Both the position numbers and the translations under genes were made by a program. A model generated the notes under the pieces. It was given only the letters and a program-made list of their open reading frames with translations. It searched no databases and was not told the DNA's origin. Positions 30,164 through 40,090 of a DNA stretch of 64,000 nt are shown here, piece by piece (position 1 is the first letter of the stretch; every line of letters begins with the position of its first letter). Location: NCBI GenBank assembly GCA_026399315.1, contig JAPLRF010000066.1, forward strand, positions 11,540 through 75,539, read 5' to 3'. This stretch comes from Gammaproteobacteria bacterium (GTDB taxonomy: Bacteria > Pseudomonadota > Gammaproteobacteria > Coxiellales > Coxiellaceae).

Positions 30164-31342
30164 TTGAGTAAGGAAATATATTGGTGTAACAATTGTTTAA
30201 ATATGTCTACACGGCCTCGCATTTCTTTCGATGAAAAGGGATGGTGTAACGCTTGTCAATGGATGGAAGAAAAAAAGAGTGTGGATTGGTCTCCGCGTCA
30301 AACAGAACTGAAAACACTGTTGATGAGTTCAAAAAAACAGCCTGGCATGTTTGATTGCATCGTACCTGTCAGTGGTGGCAAGGATGGTTCATATGTTTCA
30401 TATACCCTAAAGCATAAATATAACTTGAATGTACTTGCAGTCACTATTAGGCCGGCGCTTTCGTTGGAAATTGGCAATAAAAACTTAGATAACTTTATTA
30501 ATGCAGGATACAATCACATTCACGTTTCTCCCAGTAAAAAGGTAATGGATCAGTTGAATAAACAGGGTTTTATTGAAACAGGTTTTCCCTACTATGGATG
30601 GTTGGTGGCTATTAAAAGTGCGGTTATGCAAATGGCGCTTAAATTTAATATCCCCTTGGTTTTTTATGGTGAAGATGGTGAAGTAGAATATGGTGGCTCT
30701 ACGGAAAGTAAAAATCGTCCATTTTATGATGTTGAATACATAAAACGGGTCTATTTTGAAGGAGGGCACGACATTGTATTGCAGAAAATTTTGAAGCATA
30801 CGGATATTAAAGAAGAAGAGCTGTCTTTCTTTAAGTTCCCCTCAAATGAAGAAATTAGTAAATCAAATTTAAAATTTACGCATTGGTCTTATTTTGAGTC
30901 TTGGGATTCATATCGGAACTATATTGTTGCAAAAGAACACTGTGGATTAATTGAAAAATCAGAGGGGAGCCATGATACTTTTACGAATTTTGCACAGAAT
31001 GACCAGGCACTCTACGCTTTGCACGCCTATTTAATGTATTTAAAATTTGGTTTTGGCAGGGCAACGCAAGACGCAGGCATTGAAATCAGAAGAGGTTCAA
31101 TGACACGCGATCAAGCTTTGAATTTGGTGAAAATGTATGATAATGCTTATCCATCACATTTAATTAATACCTATCTGGAATATTATAAAATGACTAAATC
31201 AGAATTTGACGGGGTATTAGATAAGTTTGCAAACAAAGATCTTTTTGAAAAAAATAAGGGTTATTGGGAGCCGAAATTTGTTGTTGGTGAGAAATTTACA
31301 ATTTCTGTCGATAAATATCCTAAGTTTTCCGTATTGGCATGA
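30164..31342 (+). CDS. N-acetyl sugar amidotransferase (WbpG/PtmG/PseA family)
   Basis: YWCNNCLNMSTRPRISFDEKGWCNACQ, VPVSGGKDGSYVSYTLKHKY, FYGEDGEVEYGGS. Confidence 0.88.
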   Translation: MSKEIYWCNNCLNMSTRPRISFDEKGWCNACQWMEEKKSVDWSPRQTELKTLLMSSKKQPGMFDCIVPVSGGKDGSYVSYTLKHKYNLNVLAVTIRPALSLEIGNKNLDNFINAGYNHIHVSPSKKVMDQLNKQGFIETGFPYYGWLVAIKSAVMQMALKFNIPLVFYGEDGEVEYGGSTESKNRPFYDVEYIKRVYFEGGHDIVLQKILKHTDIKEEELSFFKFPSNEEISKSNLKFTHWSYFESWDSYRNYIVAKEHCGLIEKSEGSHDTFTNFAQNDQALYALHAYLMYLKFGFGRATQDAGIEIRRGSMTRDQALNLVKMYDNAYPSHLINTYLEYYKMTKSEFDGVLDKFANKDLFEKNKGYWEPKFVVGEKFTISVDKYPKFSVLA

Positions 31343-31401
31343 AGAAATATGACTAATAAAAGATGAGCATAAATTTTATTGAGATTACTTTAAATTTGTA
31401 A

Positions 31402-32754
31402 ATGGAGAAAGTTGTGATTATTGGATCTATTAATCGTTTAAATGACGCAATAAAACGAAAAGGATTGACAACAGTCATTATTAGATCGATTCAGTGTCTT
31501 TTAGCACTACCTATATCTATAATAATTATCTTGATTTCCCCGTTAATAAAGATCAGGTTAATAAGCTTATATACTTCTCGTATTGGTGAATACGCTTTAA
31601 ATAATTATTTCATGATGTGTGCATTAGAATGTGATGACTATCCACAAGAAAGGAATTGCATTCACTTTTTCTATGTATATAGCGATACTCCAATTTGTAA
31701 TATTTTTTTTCACAAAATGTGGTCAAGAGTTATCCTGGTATTGCCTTTTGGTGTGTTATGGAGTTTTGTAGATCGTATCATAATTAGGGTGTTGGGTGAA
31801 AAATACAACACGCCATTTAAAAAAATATATCAAGGTTCTGGTGGTGATTCTAACCGATGGAATTATTTTTCCAAAAAAAGACAATTTTTGTCATTTACTG
31901 AAAAAGAAAAATTAAAAGGTGAGGCATTGAAACGTCAACTTGGCATTCCTGCCGATAAACCTTTTGTTTGCTTATTGGTGAGAGACTCTAGGTATTTACA
32001 AATTCATATGCCACAGAGTGAAGATTGGAAATATCACGAGTATAGAAACGCGAATATTGAAAACTATTTTCCAGCAATTGAATTTTTAACAAAAAATGGT
32101 TTTTATGTTGTCAGAATGGGAAAGCATGTTGATTGTCAATTGAGTTTTGATAATAAAAAATGCATTGATTATGCCAGCAATACATTACGTTCAGATTTTA
32201 TGGATGTTTATTTATCTGCAACTTGTGCGTTTTTTTTCAGTTCAAATTGCGGTATTGATGCTATTGCTCAAATATTTGATAGACCAATACTTACAACCAA
32301 TTCTATTTTATTTGATATGGATAGTTATTTAAATTGGACATTAACGACACCTAAAAATATTTTTTGCAAGAAAACTAATTCTATAGTTGAATATAGAAAA
32401 ATATATCAGGAATATAAGAATTTTTTTCTTTCTGGGAAGTATCTGCCGCCACAAGATCCTCGAAGCTTGATGTTTATTGAATGGGGAAAAAAAGGTTGGG
32501 TATTAGCTGAAAATACACCAGATGAAATTTTGCTAGTAGTTAAAGAGATGATAGATTTTTTGTCAAATTGTTATTTGAAAACAGAAGAAATAAAAAAAAT
32601 GCAGCATTTATTTTGGGAGAACTTTCCGCTTCAGTTTTCTTTAAAAAAAGTGGTGACAGATAATGTTAATATGTTTATCTCTCCTTATTTCATAGAGAAA
32701 CATAAAAAATTATTGATGAAATCACCCATGATAGAAATCTGCGAAGTAAATTAA
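31402..32754 (+). CDS. TIGR04372-like putative glycosyltransferase
   Basis: RIGEYALNNYFMMCAL, SDTPICN..FHKMW, VCLLVRDSRYL, VVRMGKHV, LRSDFMDVYLSA. Confidence 0.65.
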   Translation: MEKVVIIGSINRLNDAIKRKGLTTVIIRSIQCLLALPISIIIILISPLIKIRLISLYTSRIGEYALNNYFMMCALECDDYPQERNCIHFFYVYSDTPICNIFFHKMWSRVILVLPFGVLWSFVDRIIIRVLGEKYNTPFKKIYQGSGGDSNRWNYFSKKRQFLSFTEKEKLKGEALKRQLGIPADKPFVCLLVRDSRYLQIHMPQSEDWKYHEYRNANIENYFPAIEFLTKNGFYVVRMGKHVDCQLSFDNKKCIDYASNTLRSDFMDVYLSATCAFFFSSNCGIDAIAQIFDRPILTTNSILFDMDSYLNWTLTTPKNIFCKKTNSIVEYRKIYQEYKNFFLSGKYLPPQDPRSLMFIEWGKKGWVLAENTPDEILLVVKEMIDFLSNCYLKTEEIKKMQHLFWENFPLQFSLKKVVTDNVNMFISPYFIEKHKKLLMKSPMIEICEVN

Positions 32755-32780
32755 AAATAAAATGACAAAAGGATTTTTTC

Positions 32781-32891
32781 ATGGTTGAAAAAGAAGTTTT
32801 TAGCTATAGTCATTGTCTTGATATGTCCATAAGACCGTTAAAATTTATTGTTGGTGAGAAATTTACAACTAAGGAAGCTATCCCGGCATGA
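32781..32891 (+). pseudogene. Internally deleted remnant of an N-acetyl sugar amidotransferase gene (N-terminus fused to C-terminus)
   Basis: MVEKEVFSYSHCLDMSIRP-LKFIVGEKFTTKEAIPA* matches start (SKEIYWCNNCLNMSTRP) and end (PKFVVGEKFT...A*) of the 30164-31342 protein. Confidence 0.7.
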
Positions 32892-33499
32892 AAATTGTCA
32901 TCATTGATTATGGAATGGGTAATATTCACTCGTTATCTGGGGCGTTAAATTTTCTTGGTATGAATCAAGTGATTGTATCCAATCAAGAAAAAGAAATATT
33001 AAGTGCCGATAAAATAATTTTACCTGGCGTAGGCGCGTTTAATATGGCAATGAAAAATATTAAGAAAAACAATTTAGATAAATATCTAAATATTGTCGCG
33101 TTTCAAAAAAAAATTCCTATTCTAGGAATTTGTTTAGGTATGCAGTTAATGGGACTGTCAAGCACTGAGCATGGTGTTTGTGATGGGTTAGGTTATATTC
33201 CTGGAAAAGTAAATGCCTTTGACAGTAAAGAACTCAAAGTGCCGCACGTGGGATTTAACCAGGTTATTATTAATAGCAATTTAAGATTGTATCGTGGCAT
33301 GAGCAATATTGTGGATTTTTATTTTACACATAGTTTTAAAATGGAAAGCAACGCCGACATTAATCCTTGTTTTTGTGATTACGGATCACTATTTATTGCA
33401 AGTTATGAAAGAGATAATATTGCTGGTGTGCAATTTCACCCTGAATTAAGTCAAAAAAACGGCCTAAAATTATTAAAAAACTTTCTTGAGAGATTTTAA
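32888..33499 (+). CDS. hisH: Imidazole glycerol phosphate synthase glutamine amidotransferase subunit, HisH2-type
   Basis: IVIIDYGMGNIHSLSGAL, LPGVGAF, ILGICLGMQLM, GVQFHPELS. Confidence 0.9.
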   Translation: MKIVIIDYGMGNIHSLSGALNFLGMNQVIVSNQEKEILSADKIILPGVGAFNMAMKNIKKNNLDKYLNIVAFQKKIPILGICLGMQLMGLSSTEHGVCDGLGYIPGKVNAFDSKELKVPHVGFNQVIINSNLRLYRGMSNIVDFYFTHSFKMESNADINPCFCDYGSLFIASYERDNIAGVQFHPELSQKNGLKLLKNFLERF

Positions 33500-34281
33500 T
33501 GTTAAGGAAACGATTGATATTTACATTGATTTATGAAGATGGTTTTTTCACTCAAAGTCGTAATTTCCGTTTGCAACGTGTTGGAGATATTCAGTGGCTC
33601 GAAAAAAACTATCAATTTCAAAAAATTGCTTTTTCTCTCGATGAACTGGTTGTTTTAAATGCTTCAAGGAGTTCTAAGTCATTTTCTGAATTTTCTAACA
33701 TTGTTAGTTTGTTACGTAAAAATATTTTTATTCCTGTTTCCGTTGGCGGCGGCATTAGGAAAATGGAAGACGCAGAAATATTATTTAAACATGGCGCTGA
33801 CAAAATAGTATTAAATACAGTGTTATTTACAAACGCTGAGCTGGTAAAAAAACTTGTTTGCCAATATGGCTCACAAAGTATTATCGCATCTGTTGACTAT
33901 AGAAAAATAAACGATCAGCTGTCTGTCTTTATTGAAAATGGAGAGAAAATGATTAATTTATCGTTAAGAAATTACGTTGATCACATTTCTCAACTTAAAA
34001 TAGGCGAGCTATATTTAAATTCTATCGATAAAGATGGAACAGGTTTTGGCTATGACATAGAAACAATTAATGAAATTAAAAAACAAATTCATATCCCATT
34101 TATTATTGCTGGCGGTGCTGGAAATGAAGGACATTTAATTGAGGGTTTAAAGACAGATAGTGTAAGTGCGGTTGCTACAGCAAATTTATTTAATTTTATG
34201 GGTGATGGCTTGCTAAATGCCCGAAATAAGATACTTGAATTGAAAGTTAATTTGCCATCATGGATCCCCATCTTAAATTAG
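33499..34281 (+). CDS. hisF: HisF-like cyclase subunit (HisF2-type, divergent)
   Basis: PVSVGGGIRKMEDAEILFKHGADKIVLNT, DKDGTGFGYDIETI, PFIIAGGAG. Confidence 0.85.
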   Translation: MLRKRLIFTLIYEDGFFTQSRNFRLQRVGDIQWLEKNYQFQKIAFSLDELVVLNASRSSKSFSEFSNIVSLLRKNIFIPVSVGGGIRKMEDAEILFKHGADKIVLNTVLFTNAELVKKLVCQYGSQSIIASVDYRKINDQLSVFIENGEKMINLSLRNYVDHISQLKIGELYLNSIDKDGTGFGYDIETINEIKKQIHIPFIIAGGAGNEGHLIEGLKTDSVSAVATANLFNFMGDGLLNARNKILELKVNLPSWIPILN

Positions 34282-34296
34282 GATTGTAAATATACA

Positions 34297-35610
34297 ATGA
34301 CACCTGAAGAAATTCGAAAACAAGTTTCAGTTTTTACATTGAGATTACAAAATCAAATTGACGTTCCATTATGGTCCCTTGCTCATGAGGATATAATATA
34401 TTTTACCTCGATTGGCGAAAAATTTATCTGGGGCCATAAAGGTGCAATTATACATTTTTTAATGAGACATGGACGAAAATTACGAATTACTGATTTTTTA
34501 TTATTCAGTATTGGATTATACAAAGCGATTATCTTATGGTCGCGTGTAAGAAAAAAAATATTTAAAATAACAACTGGATCTAATCCAAAACGAATATTTT
34601 CTGGATTCGGCGCGGCTTCTGAAGAGTTTCTTCATGCGGAATACACTAAGCAATCTAATTTGCCATCTTTGCGTATTCATACCGTAACCTGTGATGGAAT
34701 CAGCGTATTAGGTTGCCCAAAATTATCACAGATTGTAATTGAACTTTATAAGCATGCGTTCGGCCATACCAGAAAACTAAAAAATGCTATCGATGAAGTT
34801 GCACTGAATATAAATGAATTTTTAACCCTGAGTGCGATGAATATCGGCGACTATGCTTTTTTTCGACTTTTTTGGCGGATTTGCAAAGAAAAAGGGGTAA
34901 AAGAAGTTGATTCTCTCTCGTTAAATACTTCAACAATTGCTTGCGTAGATGAAGGCTTGAATACTATTTATACTGAACACGGATTGATGATGATAAGCAT
35001 GATTATTCCACAAGTTAAGCAACTCAACGTGTTGACAACCAGCGAAGAGAGCTATTTTAAAAAAAATTTAAAAAACATCAGAATTATAAACGTTTCAAGA
35101 TCAATTGATATGTATAGAAAAAAAAATAATGTCATTGTTATTTTATCCCCAAATATTTTAATATCAGAACGTATGGTTGAAATTGAAACACTTTTAAAAT
35201 GGGCTGTTAAGATGCAGCTTGAAATTATTTTCAGGCCAACGCAAACTGTTACAAAATCTGAAAGTGATATTTTAAATAAAAAATACCCGATGGCTATTAT
35301 AGATGATTATAACAGTCCATTTGATGTTAGAATTAGACTATTAAATCCCAAAATAATTTTTGCCTGGTCTTCAACTGGCCTAGCAACAGCACTCGATTAC
35401 GGAATTTTGCCGGTTAATTTGCATGAACCGTCTGGTGTTTTCGAATCCGGAAGCTTAAATGCAGATGTGAATACGATATATTCCCTGGCCCATCATGTCC
35501 TATTTTGGTCTCGAGATATCGATGTTATTCAAAAAATGATGGATTCAGAAGTTGATTATTGTACTCAAATAGAAAATTTAAAAAAATATCAAGATCTTTC
35601 ATTAATGTGA
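34297..35610 (+). CDS. Uncharacterised protein, possible transferase
   Basis: Long codon-consistent ORF between hisF and legB; TIYTEHGLMM..., IIFAWSSTGLATALDYGILPV C-terminal GT-B-like. Confidence 0.5.
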   Translation: MTPEEIRKQVSVFTLRLQNQIDVPLWSLAHEDIIYFTSIGEKFIWGHKGAIIHFLMRHGRKLRITDFLLFSIGLYKAIILWSRVRKKIFKITTGSNPKRIFSGFGAASEEFLHAEYTKQSNLPSLRIHTVTCDGISVLGCPKLSQIVIELYKHAFGHTRKLKNAIDEVALNINEFLTLSAMNIGDYAFFRLFWRICKEKGVKEVDSLSLNTSTIACVDEGLNTIYTEHGLMMISMIIPQVKQLNVLTTSEESYFKKNLKNIRIINVSRSIDMYRKKNNVIVILSPNILISERMVEIETLLKWAVKMQLEIIFRPTQTVTKSESDILNKKYPMAIIDDYNSPFDVRIRLLNPKIIFAWSSTGLATALDYGILPVNLHEPSGVFESGSLNADVNTIYSLAHHVLFWSRDIDVIQKMMDSEVDYCTQIENLKKYQDLSLM

Positions 35611-35621
35611 GATGTCGACTT

Positions 35622-36632
35622 ATGGATTTAACAAAACACAAAATACTCATCACCGGTGCCGATGGCTTCATCGGCTCACACCTCGTGGAATACCTAGTAA
35701 ATATTGGTTATCAGGTTAAAGCATTCGTATTATATAACTCATTCGGCACCTGGGGTTGGTTAGACACTTTGCCCTCAGAAATTAAAAGCAATATCGAAAT
35801 TTTCATGGGTGATATTCGCGACCCACACGGCGTGAAAACAGCCATGCAAGGATGTGATGTCGTTTTGCATTTAGCTGCGTTAATTGGTATTCCCTATTCC
35901 TATCATTCCCCGGACACTTATATCGATACTAACGTCAAGGGTACGCTGAATATTGTACAAGCTGCGCGCGAATTAGGTGTTCAAAAAGTTGTGCATACTT
36001 CAACGAGCGAAGTTTATGGCACGGCGCGTTATGTTCCGATTGATGAAGCACATCCTTTACAAGGACAATCCCCTTATTCCGCCAGTAAAATTGGTGCTGA
36101 CCAAATTGCCATGTCTTTTTATGCTTCTTTTGGCGTGCCTGTCAGCATTATTCGCCCTTTTAATACATTTGGTCCTCGGCAATCTGCCAGGGCATTTATT
36201 CCAACGGTAATTACACAGATAGCCAGTGGTTGTGAACAAATTAAATTAGGTTCGCTTCATCCAACGCGTGATTTTACCTTTGTAAAAGACACGGTAAAGG
36301 CCTTCGTTGCTATTGCTGAATCAAAAAATTCCGTTGGTGAGGTGATTAATATTGGTAGTAATTTTGAAATTTCAATGGGAGATACGGTCAAATTAATTTC
36401 TAAACTAATGAATGCTGAAATTGATGTTATTGAAGATTTACAACGTATTCGACCAGTTAATAGTGAAGTTGAACGGTTATGGGCTGATAATACTAAAGCG
36501 AAAAAGTTAACGAATTGGCAACCAGATTATGCTTCTACTTTAGGATTTGAACATGGTCTGAAGGAAACAATTAATTGGTTTTTGAGAGATAAAAATCACA
36601 TACTTTATAAGCCAATGGTGTACAACATATGA
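35622..36632 (+). CDS. legB: NAD-dependent sugar-nucleotide 4,6-dehydratase LegB
   Basis: ILITGADGFIGSHLVEYLV, FVLYNSFGTWGWLDTLP, HTSTSEVYGTARYVPIDE, SPYSASKIGADQIA. Confidence 0.9.
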   Translation: MDLTKHKILITGADGFIGSHLVEYLVNIGYQVKAFVLYNSFGTWGWLDTLPSEIKSNIEIFMGDIRDPHGVKTAMQGCDVVLHLAALIGIPYSYHSPDTYIDTNVKGTLNIVQAARELGVQKVVHTSTSEVYGTARYVPIDEAHPLQGQSPYSASKIGADQIAMSFYASFGVPVSIIRPFNTFGPRQSARAFIPTVITQIASGCEQIKLGSLHPTRDFTFVKDTVKAFVAIAESKNSVGEVINIGSNFEISMGDTVKLISKLMNAEIDVIEDLQRIRPVNSEVERLWADNTKAKKLTNWQPDYASTLGFEHGLKETINWFLRDKNHILYKPMVYNI

Positions 36633-37828
36633 CAACATCCATTCAAAATAAAAATATCCTGGGTGCCATTCGAAGTAACGTATCAAATATAAATAAAGAT
36701 ACTATTGCGCTACATGAACCCCGCTTTATTGGGCGTGAATGGGATTACGTTAAGGAATGTTTAGACACTGGCTGGGTTTCATCTGTCGGAAAATTTGTTG
36801 ATCGCTTTGAAAAAGACATTGCTGATTTTACAGGCGCAAAATATGCCGTTGTCACCGTAAATGGCACTGCAGCGCTGCATATTTGCTATTTATTAGCTGG
36901 CGTTCAGCCGCACGATGAAGTGTTGGTGCCGACGCTCACTTTTGTGGCCACCTGCAATGCCCTGCATTATTGCAATGCAATTCCGCATTTCATTGATTGT
37001 GAAGAAAAGCATTTGGGGATTGATGTAGTCAAATTAGAAAATTGTCTAAATGAAATTTCAGATATTAAAAATAATATTTGCTATAACAAGAAAACAGGAC
37101 GTGTTATTCGAGCCTTGTGCGTAATGCATACTTTTGGTCATCCAGTTGATCTTGATCCAATATTAATAATTGCTGAAAAATATCATTTAACTTTAATTGA
37201 AGATGCGGCAGAAGCCTTAGGTTCTTATTATAAAGGCACTCATGTTGGTCATCATGGTTTGGTGGGCGCGCTCAGTTTCAATGGCAATAAAATTATCACG
37301 ACAGGCGGTGGCGGGGCAATTATTACGGATGATGAAAATATTGCGAAACGCGCAAAACACATCACTACAACAGCGAAAATACCGCACCCATATTTATATC
37401 AGCATGATGAAGTAGGATATAATTATCGATTACCCAATATTAATGCTGCATTAGGTTGCGCTCAACTGGAAAAATTATCTTATTTTTTATGTGAAAAAAG
37501 AAGGCTAGCAGAAAGTTATAATGAGAAATTTTCAAAAATCCCTAATATTCGTTTTTTAAATGAGCCTGATTATGCCAAAAGTAATTATTGGTTAAATGCG
37601 ATTTTCGTTGAAAATGAAGTGATCCGCGATCAACTGCTGGAAACATTAAATCTGGAAAAGATAGGCGCTCGACCCATTTGGGAATTAATGCATTATTTGC
37701 CGATGTATCACGATGCGCCGCGTATGGACTTATCGACCGCTGAAAAAATCACTAAACAAATTATCAATATTCCCAGTAGTGTTGTATTAGGAGAGCTCTG
37801 TGTCAATAGACAAGCAATCACAGCGTAA
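36629..37828 (+). CDS. legC: LegC family aminotransferase
   Basis: LHEPRFIGREWDYVKECLDTGWVSSVGKFVDRFE, EDAAEALGS, SFNGNKIITTGGGG. Confidence 0.9.
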   Translation: MTTSIQNKNILGAIRSNVSNINKDTIALHEPRFIGREWDYVKECLDTGWVSSVGKFVDRFEKDIADFTGAKYAVVTVNGTAALHICYLLAGVQPHDEVLVPTLTFVATCNALHYCNAIPHFIDCEEKHLGIDVVKLENCLNEISDIKNNICYNKKTGRVIRALCVMHTFGHPVDLDPILIIAEKYHLTLIEDAAEALGSYYKGTHVGHHGLVGALSFNGNKIITTGGGGAIITDDENIAKRAKHITTTAKIPHPYLYQHDEVGYNYRLPNINAALGCAQLEKLSYFLCEKRRLAESYNEKFSKIPNIRFLNEPDYAKSNYWLNAIFVENEVIRDQLLETLNLEKIGARPIWELMHYLPMYHDAPRMDLSTAEKITKQIINIPSSVVLGELCVNRQAITA

Positions 37829-38999
37829 AATATCGGTTATTACCGGCACACGCGCTGAATATGGATTGCTGCGTGGGTTATTAAATGAAATTAAGTCAGA
37901 TGAAGATTTAACACTTCAATTAATTGTTACAGGCATGCATTTATCGCCAGAGTTTGGTTTAACCTATCGTGAAATAGAAAAAGATGGTTTTCAAATTGAT
38001 GCAAAAGTTGAAATGCTTTTATCCAGTGATAGTGCAGTAGGTGTTGCAAAGTCTGTTGGCATCGGCGTGCTCGGATTTGCGGATTGCTTCGAGAATTTAA
38101 AACCCGATTTAATTGTATTATTAGGCGATCGATTTGAAATATTGGCCGCAGCACAAACAGCCATGATCATGAAAATCCCCGTTGCACATATCCATGGTGG
38201 CGAGTTAACACAAGGCGCAATTGATGATGGGATACGCCATGCGATCACGAAAATGTCACATCTGCATTTCACAGCCGCAGAAGCCTATCAAAATCGTGTT
38301 ATTCAGTTGGGTGAATCGCCTGATCGTGTTTTCAATGTGGGTGCGCCTGGTGTTGAGCGAATTAAAAAAACAAAGTTGCTCCCTAAAGAAGTCCTGGAAA
38401 AAACATTGGCTTTTCAGTTCGAGCATTTAACTTTTTTGGTTACCTATCATCCTGCCACTTTATGTCTTGATGCAATTCAAAACGAATTAAATGATTTGTT
38501 TTGTGCATTAGATCGCTTTCCAGCAGCAAAAATTATTTTTACAAAATCTAATGCGGATGAAGCAGGAAGATTGATTAACAAGCAGATAGAATGCTATGCA
38601 CGTAAAAATCCTGAACGTGTCAGAGCATATACAAGCATGGGTGATCTTAATTATCTAAGTGCAATGTATTATTGTGATGTGGTGATTGGTAATTCATCCA
38701 GTGGGATTATTGAGGCGCCAACACTGCATAAACCCACTGTGAATATTGGTAATCGACAAGAAGGACGCTTATTAGCAGATTCTGTGATTCAATGCGGTGT
38801 GTTTGAGAATGAAATTCATGATGCAATTGAAAAAGCGTTATCGCCTCAATTTAAAGATATTGTGAAAAAAACCATTTCGCCGTATGATTCAGGAAACACC
38901 GCTGAAATGATCAAGAATACAATCAAAACAGTTGATTTGAAAAAGATCATTCAGAAAAAATTTCATGATATTAAGGTTCACGGGAATGAACAAGCCTAA
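37800..38999 (+). CDS. legG: UDP-N-acetylglucosamine 2-epimerase (hydrolysing), LegG/NeuC-like
   Basis: ISVITGTRAEYGLLRGLL, GDRFEILAAAQTAMIMKIPVAHIHGGELTQGAIDD, GNSSSGIIEAP. Confidence 0.9.
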   Translation: MSIDKQSQRKISVITGTRAEYGLLRGLLNEIKSDEDLTLQLIVTGMHLSPEFGLTYREIEKDGFQIDAKVEMLLSSDSAVGVAKSVGIGVLGFADCFENLKPDLIVLLGDRFEILAAAQTAMIMKIPVAHIHGGELTQGAIDDGIRHAITKMSHLHFTAAEAYQNRVIQLGESPDRVFNVGAPGVERIKKTKLLPKEVLEKTLAFQFEHLTFLVTYHPATLCLDAIQNELNDLFCALDRFPAAKIIFTKSNADEAGRLINKQIECYARKNPERVRAYTSMGDLNYLSAMYYCDVVIGNSSSGIIEAPTLHKPTVNIGNRQEGRLLADSVIQCGVFENEIHDAIEKALSPQFKDIVKKTISPYDSGNTAEMIKNTIKTVDLKKIIQKKFHDIKVHGNEQA

Positions 39000-40068
39000 A
39001 ACAACGATCATTGCTGAAGCCGGCGTCAATCATAACGGCAATATCAACCTGGCCTTACAGTTAATAGATGCAGCAGCAGAGGCTGGTGCTGATGTCGTTA
39101 AATTTCAAACCTTTTGTGCAGAGGAGCTGGTATCCACCTCAGCACCAAAAGCAAATTACCAGCTACGATCCACTGATCCTGCCGAATCTCAATATGAAAT
39201 GCTTAAAAAATTGGAATTGACGCATGAACAACATTATTTTTTAAAAAAGCATTGCGAAAAAAGGAATATTGCTTTTCTATCAACCCCATTTGATTCGATC
39301 AGTGCTGATTTTTTACTTGATAAAATGAAATTAAACACGATAAAAATTTCCTCCGGCGAAATAACAACCGCTCCTTTGTTGCTTCAGATTGCGCGATATC
39401 AACCGAATACTATTTTATCGACTGGCATGGCAACATTGGGTGAAATTGAAGATGCGCTGGCAATCATTGCCTTTGGATTTTTGAATACCAATGAAGCACC
39501 CTCTACGGAAGCTTTTATAAAAGCATACGCATCAATCGAAGGACAAATTAAATTAAAACAAAAAGTAACATTGCTTCATTGCACATCCGATTATCCGGCA
39601 AAGTTTGACGCTATACATTTACGTGCAATGGACACACTAAAATCCGCATTTGATTTACCTGTTGGTTATTCCGATCATTCAATGGGCATTGCCGTGCCAA
39701 TTGCAGCCGTCGCACGGGGCGCAACTGTCATTGAAAAGCATTTTACACTTGACCGAAGTTTACCTGGTCCAGATCATTTAGCTTCTTTAGAACCACTTGA
39801 ATTAAAAAACATGGTGAAATCTATACGTGAGGTTGAATGTGCATTGGGTAGTACACTTAAAATACCGACGCAATCTGAATTAGAGATAAAAAATGTGGCG
39901 CGAAAAAGTTTAATGGCTGCAAAAACTATTATAAAAAACGAATTATTTACTGAAAAAAATTTATCGATGCAGCGTCCAGGCATTGGTATTTCGCCTATGC
40001 GTTATTGGGATTATTTAGGAAGTTGTGCTACTCAAAATTATCAGGAAGATGAACCCATTCAAAAATGA
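38986..40068 (+). CDS. legI: Legionaminic acid synthase LegI (NeuB family, SAF domain)
   Basis: TTIIAEAGVNHNGNINLALQLIDAAAEAGADVVKFQTF, KISSGEITT, GYSDHSMGI, EKHFTLDRSLPGPDH. Confidence 0.9.
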   Translation: MNKPKTTIIAEAGVNHNGNINLALQLIDAAAEAGADVVKFQTFCAEELVSTSAPKANYQLRSTDPAESQYEMLKKLELTHEQHYFLKKHCEKRNIAFLSTPFDSISADFLLDKMKLNTIKISSGEITTAPLLLQIARYQPNTILSTGMATLGEIEDALAIIAFGFLNTNEAPSTEAFIKAYASIEGQIKLKQKVTLLHCTSDYPAKFDAIHLRAMDTLKSAFDLPVGYSDHSMGIAVPIAAVARGATVIEKHFTLDRSLPGPDHLASLEPLELKNMVKSIREVECALGSTLKIPTQSELEIKNVARKSLMAAKTIIKNELFTEKNLSMQRPGIGISPMRYWDYLGSCATQNYQEDEPIQK

Positions 40069-40090
40069 TGTAAATGTTAAATGGATTTTT

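Noticed and set aside
32888-34281. hisH/hisF as part of histidine biosynthesis
   Set aside because: No other his genes nearby; context next to an N-acetyl sugar amidotransferase and its remnant supports an O-antigen role.
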